A stretch of DNA of 64,000 nt from Heligmosomoides polygyrus polygyrus (lineage: Eukaryota > Nematoda > Chromadorea > Rhabditida > Heligmosomidae): assembly GCA_947396885.1 (NCBI GenBank), contig OX377205.1, positions 61,600,969 through 61,664,968 of the forward strand, written 5' to 3'. This document shows, piece after piece, positions 58,369 to 64,000 of this stretch (position 1 is its first letter; the number at the start of each line of letters is the position of its first letter). A model generated the notes under the pieces. The model was not told the DNA's origin. It was given only the letters and a program-made list of their open reading frames with translations, and did no database searches. Both the position numbers and the translations under genes were made by a program.

Positions 58369-60177
58369 TTAGGAGAAGTCATGGAGGCTCCCGACAGCCT
58401 TAGCCGCCGCTATTCGAACGCTCACGTCTTCCGGGTCCTTGAGAAGCAGCACCAGACCTGAAACGACAACGACGGAATTGGCAGGCGCCTGATACACAGG
58501 CAGAAGCACTTACTGGAGAACACAAGGTCCTTGCTGATGATAGCCCGAAGCTGTGGGGTGAGCACTCCTAGCATATGTCCGGTTAGTAACGCTGCGTTCG
58601 CCCGAATACGCGCATTCGAGCTCTTGAAGTAGTTGCTACAGGTCAGTGCGTACTGGTTCACACGATCAGGGAATGACAACGCCTGAAGTGTGTCAGCTGG
58701 ACTACACCACTGTTCACTGGAGGCCTTCTACAGTTACACCAAGAGAAAGGCGCTGGACTCACCAGCACACTAGCGAGATCTCGCTGTACAGCCGTGTAGG
58801 TGGCCGGCACCCTGCCGTCCTTCATCTCCCTCTCGACAACCGACGAGAAAGTTCCCACACCAAATAACGGGTGCACCTGATTCAGCGTTGTACTGCATGC
58901 CTGGAAAGGAGTTCTCAATTGCTGACAAAGTGAACGGCAACTCGTAAACATGAGACTAATGAGACCGCTTCAGATACAGCCACACACTGCTTCTATCAGC
59001 AATCATCGCCACGCATTTTAAGCAACACGAGAGGCACTTTTGCCCATCGGTGCGGAAGCCATCCAGTGGCCACTATTTTCGCGTCACTTCTATCTCAAAC
59101 AACAGTTTTAAGACAAAAATCGATACTAACGATCGACACTGATCGATTGTTGATCGACCTTGCTCAATTGTTGTGGAGCGCATTCCGCGGGCATTTGGTC
59201 ACCACTTCATACAATCGATCTGAGAATCGACAAAGAAATTGGGTACGCTTCGACGGAGAGGCCAAGTAGTACATTGGCGGTTCAATTCTACCTTGATGGC
59301 AACAAAAAACCTATAAAACCAGCGGCCGGATAAGACAGGTACAGCAGGGTCAGATGAATCTCTCAAACTTTGGCCCCTAGCTGTTAATGCCAAGTTCTAT
59401 GCTCTATTACTTGACGCTTTCAGTGGAGAAAGCTGAGCTGCGAAGAAGTTTCTAGGCAACGCGTCGGAGCTCGTGGGGTCCCCTCAAAGTCTGACTCTGC
59501 TAAATAAATGAAACGCCGAGCTGGCTGGATCCAATGGAGGTTAGGCGAGGGAAAAAACTTCTGTCTTACCTACCTTTCTTACGTCTTCGTTTTCATCGTT
59601 GAGGTGCAGAAGAACCGCTACAATGTTTGCGTGCAGATGCGACATGAATTCGTCGTTGTCGCCTCCGATTCGGGCAGCCAACTCTCCGAAAAGAGTGAAT
59701 GATGCTGCGCGTAGAGCTGCTGACTCCTGAAACCACATTATATCCACTGGACCTCTTCTACAGCACATACGGTTTCAAAAGGAACTCCAGGTGGAATTAT
59801 TGACCAACTGAGACAGGTTCATCTAAGCATTACAAACTACGCCTTTCACGAAATTTATAGAATTAACTCACTTTCTCAAAACAAGGCCGAATCTTCAATA
59901 GAACCTGACGAAGTATAGAATGTAACTGCGCGTCATTGGTGCGGGATACCAGCTTGTTCAGAGCAACTATGGACTCCATCGCCACCTTAAAAACCTCGCC
60001 GTCAGATCACAAAAACGCTGTGGAACTGGAGGACTAGGTCAAATCACCCACCGTATCGTTCTTATCACCCAGATCGTCGAGGCCTCCCATCGCCGCCTCG
60101 ACAGCCATGCTGGCAAATCGCTCGGCTACCGAAGGCGACGCCGACTCCGACAGTTCTCCCAGACCGCGAACGCATAA
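58369..60177 (-). CDS. MROH1: MROH1-like HEAT-repeat protein, C-terminal exons
   Basis: Six minus-strand exons join in phase: 60177-60052, 59994-59872, 59726-59574, 58900-58763, 58682-58514 and 58457-58369, with the stop TAA at 58369-58371. They encode about 217 residues of helical repeats. The first exon reads LCVRGLGELSE and MGGLDDLGDKND, the second FKVAMESIVALNKLV and LLKIRPCFEK, the third LRAASFTLFGELAARIGG and VAVLLHLNDENEDVRK. The fourth begins ACSTTLNQVHPLFG, the fifth has SNYFKSSNARIRANAALLTG, and the last has LVLLLKDPEDVSVRIAAAKA. The VRGLG, RPFF-like, FGEL, LLLHL.D and YFKSS blocks match, in order, the C terminus of maestro heat-like repeat protein 1. Acceptors are mostly TTTCAG or TTGCAG and donors GTGAGT, GTAGGT or GTAAGT. 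The 57-base intron 59995-60051 has a poor acceptor (GGCGAG), so that boundary is least sure. Upstream exons were not found before the repeats near 60475. MROH1 has been linked to lysosome positioning in other animals; the role here is unknown. Confidence 0.88.
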
Positions 60178-60475
60178 CTGCAAACGTGGCCTTTTATCGT
60201 TTGTCTAATCGGTAGGCCGAGAGTGTAGAGCGGAGCTCTCCCTTACAGCTCAACAGTCTTGTTTGAAAAAAGCATACGATAATGTCGGCTTTAGGCTGAA
60301 ATAAGAAGAGCACCATTTCTTTCCAGGCAAAAGCTGACATAATAAAAATATAGATACCAAGAATAAAGGACGGCACCAAACAATCAATCCGTGGCGCTGA
60401 TGCGCCACGCATTATACTTGAACGAGATTCCACCGTGGAGGTAATTTGACTGCCTCTTTCGCCTGGCCTATACAT

Positions 60476-60565
60476 GGAACCAGACTCGAGTGGGGAGAAT
60501 AAAACCCTGATGCAGCCTGCTATGGCTGCATCAGGGTTTTATTCTCGCCAGTCGAGTCTGGTTCC
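60476..60565. repeat. Near-perfect foldback, ~42-base arms
   Basis: GGAACCAGACTCGAG through GATGCAGCC is repeated inverted after a 6-base loop TGCTAT, with only one or two mismatches. It has no coding content. It may be a tiny MITE or a palindrome formed by repair; a transcript would form a long hairpin. Confidence 0.85.
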
Positions 60566-60714
60566 AATTAACCAAAAGGATGGAAGGCTTAGTTAGTCTA
60601 GAGAGGATCTCAATCATCAATCGATTCGCGGTGCACGCGACGCGCCACTTATGATAACTGCATCTCGCTTTCCCGTACATTGCTAATCTAAACAGGCTCA
60701 TGCTAATATAAGTA

Positions 60715-60910
60715 CACTGGAATGCGCAGTAGCATAGTCGGCAAAGGTGCCGACTGTCATGTACACTCTGAATCTAGGTTTCTGATGCAAGTCCCGTCCA
60801 TGCCAATCAAGGAGTTCACCCTTCCTGGGTAGGTGCAATGGTACCAGACTTGTCTCAGAAGGGTAAGACACTGGATTCTCCATCGGCTGCCATTGTATAG
60901 GCCATATACG
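60715..60910 (-). repeat. Dispersed repeat, copy B
   Basis: Diverged inverted partner of 55805-56070, with the same block order. Confidence 0.5.
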
Positions 60911-61039
60911 CATCTAAGCTGCCTAAACGGAATCACGTGGAAGTGAAACGCGTGACGACCCCAAACAATGATTGATTAACGCCGCCATTTATCGTCTATA
61001 ACTACCCCACTGCCGGTCCTAAGCCCTGAAAAAAAGGTT

Positions 61040-61497
61040 GGACGACAGGCCACCAACCCGTCTCCGTAAAACTCATGATGCTGCAAAAACGATGAACTAT
61101 ATGGATACTGCTGAAAAGGAGAAACCGAAGCTGAGCTTTGTGATGGGAGAACTGACTTTGGACTCGATTTTCTTTCCGGAGAATATCGCGTGTATTGGTA
61201 GTTGGAACATAAGCACGCTACATCAAACTGGTCGCCTCACCCAACCCCTCCGGGAATTCGATAACCATGAACTGAACATTCTTGGAGTTAGCTAGGTTCG
61301 ACGGACTGGAAGTGGACGCATAATCAGTGAAAGCAAAAATCAGGTTCTCTAGACCGGAAAGAAGACTGGAAAGGGGCATCAGAATCGTTCTTAGTAAACA
61401 AGCTTCGAGTTTTCTCGTTAGTTGGGGAATAGTGAACGACAGAATCATCACTGCGCGCCTTCCAAGAGACACACCCGAATTGCAATTATAATGCCAC
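61040..61497 (+). pseudogene. LINE-3 endonuclease, first part
   Basis: The plus strand reads IACIGSWNISTLHQTGRLTQ, then LREFDNHELNILGVS and VRRTGSGR. After frame changes it continues with GIRIVLSKQASSFLVSWGIV and NDRIITARL. This is the AP-endonuclease of a LINE (GTWN..TL..AG, LDILG.SE.RWTG.G, followed by the DRI.TARF strand). The sequence then breaks off and resumes at about 63240. Confidence 0.75.
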
Positions 61498-61528
61498 CAG
61501 ACGTTCAGAGGCCTAGCGGCCGCCAAAA

Positions 61529-61720
61529 GTCTGGTTGGGCTTCGCCCCCAAACCCCGACAACAAAACAACCTCAACCTTTCTCCTTTCTTCTTTAGACCT
61601 TCTTAATTTCATTAGAGCAAAAAATGGTGTTATTACATAGACCAGCCGTTTGTCGGCCCGGCGGCCGCTTAAGATTGGTTGGGGGCTTCGCCCCAACCCC
61701 GAGAATAGGACGCCATGGCC
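61529..61720 (+). repeat. Two hairpin-bearing direct repeats
   Basis: GCGGCCGC, then GGTTGGG..CTTCGCCCC..AACCCCGA, occurs twice about 148 bases apart. Each copy can fold as a short GC-rich hairpin. Confidence 0.7.
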
Positions 61721-61774
61721 GCTACGAGTTTCCTATTCTTCCCTAGGCCTTCTGACCTTTATGTTAATCGAGAC

Positions 61775-61970
61775 GGATCGATTGATCCGACTTCAGATTC
61801 GTGTTCAGCGACCTCGATTACCCCCAGGGCCGAAGTTTCGCGCCACTTGAGCGCCATCCCCAAAAAATCGATAATATCGATCGATCCGATTTCAGATTCG
61901 TGTTCAGCGACGTCGATTACCCCCACGGCTTAAGTTTCGTGCCGCCGACCAGTTCGGCACGTCTGCGGCT
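61775..61970 (+). repeat. Tandem duplication, period 99
   Basis: TTCAGATTCGTGTTCAGCGA, CTCGATTACCCCCA-type sequence and AAGTTTCG occur at about 61791 and again 99 bases later, with scattered substitutions. Confidence 0.8.
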
Positions 61971-62268
61971 CGCCATGCACGGTTGCCGACGTGTTCGGCT
62001 GCCGCGCCCCAACTAAAGTGTGACGGACGGACAGTGTGACACACGCACACACGCTTGCTGCTTTATATATAGTAGGATTACCGCAGCGGGATATGGTAAG
62101 CCAGAATCTTCACCGTTCCTGTGGAGCCCATCCACCCTCCATCGCATGCACGCGATTTATTCTCCGAAATGCCCGTTCTCTACGTGGTGAGAAACATAAA
62201 TCGGTATTAGTCGACAGGTCGGCACCGTTTACTGTCCGACGGCAGTAATACTCCTCACAATCCCATAG

Positions 62269-62271
<3 letters not shown>

Positions 62272-62311
<40 letters not shown>

Positions 62312-62337
62312 CTCTCTCTCTCTCTCTCTCTCTCTCC
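62272..62337 (+). repeat. TC microsatellite
   Basis: About 66 bases of CT/TC dinucleotides with two TTTC interruptions. Confidence 0.95.
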
Positions 62338-62534
62338 TTCTTCGACTTCTGTAACGCGTTTTCAGAAACCCGACGCACATTGGACGATGTTGAACTAAAA
62401 TATTTCCCTTTGTTCTTCTTTTCTTTCTTCTTCCCCTTTATTCTTCCCTCTAGTGGTCCACTTTGCTGATCCCCCCCCCCCTTCACTGGTATCCCACCTA
62501 TTGGCCCCCCTACTCGGAATCCTTGCGCAAGTTG

Positions 62535-62650
62535 GTCATCGGCGGCACGCTTTCTGAATCGCCGCGCACGTTGGACGACATCTTCAGCACGTCTTCTAAA
62601 TCCCAACGTATGTTGGACGACGTCTGCGGCACGTCTTCTGATTCTCGGCG
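62535..62650 (+). repeat. Minisatellite, period 42
   Basis: Units with GTTGGACGACRTCTKCRGCA and CGTCTTCTRAWTC recur at 42-base spacing; a related GCACATTGGACGATG unit lies at about 62376. The period is a multiple of three, but I see no gene. Confidence 0.75.
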
Positions 62651-63128
62651 CTATGCACTTGATCCCATCCTTACCCTGACTCGTTGCCCGCTCAAAATAT
62701 CGCAAACTTCGACGATCCGCCGCCAAGGATATAGTTCGCTAGTAATCTCCCATGGTTAAGCTGAAAGAGAATCCGGGTGGCATATGCCGCACTGTCGTCG
62801 GCCTCTCTTGGGTTCAGTATCCCTTGCCGTGCGGACACGTGACATTAGCCGATTATATATAAAGACCAGGCGTCCGTGCGGCCTCTCGGCCGCGGCTGCA
62901 GCAGCATCTCATGTTGAATTCTCAATACCACCGCTGGTCGTACAACGACGGTATCACCTTTTCTGACCCCAGACGCTTGTTGCGCGACCTAGGGGACCCG
63001 CCTTCTGGATCCAGACGCTCAGAAACTCCCGCACATGCCGCTGTGACAAGTAGGAGCAGGCTGCGCTTCCTCGGCTGCAGCAGCATCCCATGTTGAAAGG
63101 CACGCTTTGTCTGCGCACTGTTCGATGT

Positions 63129-63169
63129 GGCGTATCTGACGCAGGTTTCAAACCTGCGTGAGATACGCC
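63129..63169. repeat. 20-base inverted repeat
   Basis: GGCGTATCTGACGCAGGTTT and its complement (one mismatch) are separated by one base. It lies near the right end of the insertion into LINE-3 and could be part of its terminus. Confidence 0.7.
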
Positions 63170-63239
63170 TCATGACCTACAGCGCGGGCAGCTAACTGAA
63201 TATATAGTGGTAGATAGATAGATAAATAGTAAGATGTGA

Positions 63240-64000
63240 CATAACGGAAGATGCAACCGACGACGAGAAACACGATTTCTATAAGCGGCTGCAAGCTATC
63301 ATCGATAAAATGCCGAAACGAGGCCTGAAGTTTGTCTTGAGTGACTTCAATGCGCAAGTGGGAGACGATCGAAGAGGACGGAAAGAGCTGTCGGAGAACC
63401 ACCTAAGCAGCAACGGATGAAGAAAAGCCTAATTTTGTGATATCAGTGATCTGTGTACTGCATATACGATCTAGTTCCACCGAAACGTCCAAAAGAAGAC
63501 TTGGAGACCACCAAACGACGTGACGGCAAATAAAATCGACCGTATTTGCATTAGCCGCAAATGGAGGACATCACGTAATGGTGCCCGTGTGCACGGGGTG
63601 CAGAAGTAGGCACAGACTATTATCTTTTCAAGGCAACATTGAAGATCAAGCTGAAGCTGCAAAGAAGACCAGCTGCCTCACGAACATTCGAGGTCAAGAA
63701 GTTCAAGAACCATATAACTGCGAGGAACTTCAGTGTAGAGCTACGAAGCCGGTTCGGCATCCTTAGTGAATGCTGAAACGTTGAGAAACTCTGGGGAGCC
63801 GTTAAGACCGCGAGTTGCGAAAGTTCTGAAGCAATCGCTGGACGCAAACAGGGCAAGCGGAAGGAGCAATGGATTCGAGAAGGAATATGGAAACTGAAAA
63901 CTGAGAAGGAGCGAGCTAGGCAAAGAAGAGGATGTGCTAGGACACCTGACGAGTTTAAAGAAATGGGCGGAATTTACTCATGGTCAGAGCTTGATCGACT
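63240..64000 (+). pseudogene. LINE-3 endonuclease, second part, runs off window
   Basis: TEDATDDEKHDFYKRLQAII and MPKRGLKFVLSDFNAQVGDD give the next endonuclease block (D.NA.VG). NRPYLH-type and GTDYYLFKATLKIKLKL segments follow (the final .D.H region, read with Y for H). KKFKNHITARNFSVELRSRF and KEMGGIYSWSELDRL then lead toward the RT. Several frameshifts occur. Only about 10 residues are missing between the two parts, so the intervening DNA is an insertion. Confidence 0.75.

Larger units (their letters stand above)
61498..63239. mobile_element. Insertion into LINE-3, ~1.74 kb
   Basis: It interrupts the LINE-3 endonuclease frame. It contains two GGTTGGG..CTTCGCCCC..AACCCC hairpin units near 61530 and 61676, a 99-base tandem duplication, a TC microsatellite, a 42-base minisatellite and a terminal-type hairpin near 63129. 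No transposase was found. It could be a non-autonomous or composite element; ends and target duplication were not resolved. Confidence 0.5.

Noticed and set aside
62229..62726. 165-residue minus-strand frame with an Arg-Glu run
   Set aside because: The frame is carried by the TC microsatellite and the 42-base minisatellite.
1..64000. CRISPR array, rRNA or spliced-leader genes
   Set aside because: I looked for regularly spaced repeats with unique spacers, 5S or snRNA motifs, and the nematode SL1 sequence; none was seen. The tandem repeats found have no spacer structure.

Overview
The window looks like repeat-rich nuclear DNA from a nematode, most likely a strongylid such as a hookworm relative. 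The reasons are short introns with TTTCAG-type acceptors, LINE, Gypsy, Penelope, mariner and MULE relics of kinds I associate with that group, and a host MROH1-like gene. The organism is an inference; no single sequence proves it.

Layout. (1) 1-15850 and 33573-49405 are the two arms of one very large inverted repeat, nearly identical by eye, around a 17.7 kb spacer. The left arm starts at or before base 1, so its outer edge is not visible. Each arm carries the same stack of dead elements. Read from the outer end these are an LTR-like promoter and gag, a mariner split by a LINE, the GIY-YIG end of a Penelope-like element (PLE) with a hammerhead-like motif, a Gypsy gag-pol, a second gag-protease with a MITE beside its active site, and the start of another mariner. 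(2) The spacer 15851-33572 holds a 1.09 kb foldback DDE element exactly at the inner edge of the left arm, a 200-N assembly gap, a second Gypsy element with a 3' LTR, two possible host exons, and a 5.4 kb MULE with ~560 bp terminal inverted repeats, one of which contains a Harbinger-type MITE. (3) 49406-64000 is the outer flank: LINE debris, a PLE with a well-formed hammerhead motif, two more Gypsy fragments, the 3' exons of an MROH1-like gene on the minus strand (58369-60177), and a LINE endonuclease split by a ~1.75 kb insertion that continues off the right edge.

Almost every coding trace is a pseudogene with stops and frameshifts. The best host gene is the MROH1-like one, whose six exons join in phase. 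The only intact transposase-derived frame is the 116-residue fragment in the foldback element. The two arms lie on opposite sides of the N gap, so the palindrome may be real or may come from scaffolding. The arms end asymmetrically: the mariner runs on past the right inner edge but is cut at the left inner edge by the foldback element.
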